Source of the DNA: Allobrachymonas sp.
Lineage (GTDB): Bacteria > Pseudomonadota > Gammaproteobacteria > Burkholderiales > Burkholderiaceae
DNA length: 6,011 nt
NCBI GenBank assembly: GCA_030529305.1
Contig: JAUMXD010000083.1
Coordinates: forward strand, 1 to 6,011
Direction: 5' to 3'
Shown here: positions 5,774-6,011 of the stretch, piece after piece
How positions within the stretch are numbered: the first letter of the stretch is position 1
Layout: every line of letters begins with the position of its first letter
Position numbers and translations under genes: made by a program
Notes under the pieces: generated by a model
The model's database searches: none
What the model was told of the DNA's origin: nothing
What the model saw: the letters and a program-made list of their open reading frames with translations, nothing else

Positions 5774-6011
5774 TGCGCGGCGTTGCACGCGCAGGCCGCC
5801 GGGCAGGGTGCCAGGGGTGTTCAAGCCCCGGTCGATGCAGTCCATCATCACGGTCTGGATGCGGGCGATGAAGGCGCGGCTGGCCGCCTCGCCATGCAAG
5901 GCGCATTCATTGACCCAGAGCAGGTCGGTTATTGGGCAGCCCTGCCGATCGGCTAGTGCCAGCAGCTCGGCCATGGTGGCAAAAGGGTGGGGCACGTTCT
6001 GCTCGGTGCCG
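5543..6011 (-). pseudogene. sdaA: L-serine dehydratase (SdaA-like) fragment, C-terminal part lost
   Basis: A minus-strand frame enters from the right edge and is clearly SdaA-like down to about 5774. Family features seen: MAELLALADRQGCPITDLL (about 5972-5916), then ARIQTVMMDCIDRGLNTPG and LPGGLRVQRRA (about 5806-5774), which correspond to the end of the beta domain and the linker in single-chain L-serine dehydratases (about 455 residues, serine to pyruvate and ammonia). After RRA the homology stops abruptly. The expected alpha domain, with the NEENAAGGRVVTAPTNGA region and the cysteines that hold the 4Fe-4S cluster, is absent. The frame runs on through 76 unrelated codons to a stop at 5543. 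The product should be inactive if the assembly is right. The N-terminus lies outside the window. Alternatives are an assembly join at the break, or a rearrangement that moved the rest of the gene elsewhere. Confidence 0.7.

Overview
The window looks like a stretch of a GC-rich betaproteobacterial chromosome, most likely Burkholderiales and probably Comamonadaceae. This rests on codon use, protein flavour, and a FixL/FixJ-like kinase and regulator pair lying directly upstream of folD. The genus cannot be named from the sequence alone.

Left part (1-3571), all on the minus strand and read right to left: a large membrane-bound PAS sensor histidine kinase (GTG start at 3571), a FixJ/NarL-type response regulator (start 923), then the first 67 codons of folD, which runs off the left edge. 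The gaps are 122 and 76 bases with no recognisable terminator, so co-transcription is plausible. The kinase has every catalytic box and the regulator has an intact receiver and a LuxR-type DNA-binding domain, so together they form a complete two-component system. What the sensor detects cannot be read from the sequence.

Middle part (3572-4897): a non-coding stretch of about 380 bases upstream of the kinase contains an imperfect hairpin. It is bounded by a clear minus-strand Rho-independent terminator (3951-3978), which belongs to a secreted NlpC/P60 cell-wall peptidase (4036-4608). An AT-rich divergent promoter region (4609-4897) follows and contains a direct repeat and an inverted repeat that could be operators.

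Right part (4898-6011): a plus-strand cysteine hydrolase of the isochorismatase/ISOC superfamily with its catalytic triad visible and an unusual basic, proline-rich insertion. It faces a minus-strand fragment of L-serine dehydratase (sdaA-like) that enters from the right edge. That fragment loses its homology abruptly near 5774, so the domain carrying the Fe-S cluster is missing. The roughly 260 bases between the break and the hydrolase are not recognisable.

I see no tRNA, rRNA, CRISPR array, complete insertion sequence or phage gene. Most of the window is ordinary core-type genome. The best leads are the truncated serine dehydratase, the segment that replaced its end, and several small repeats in the intergenic regions.
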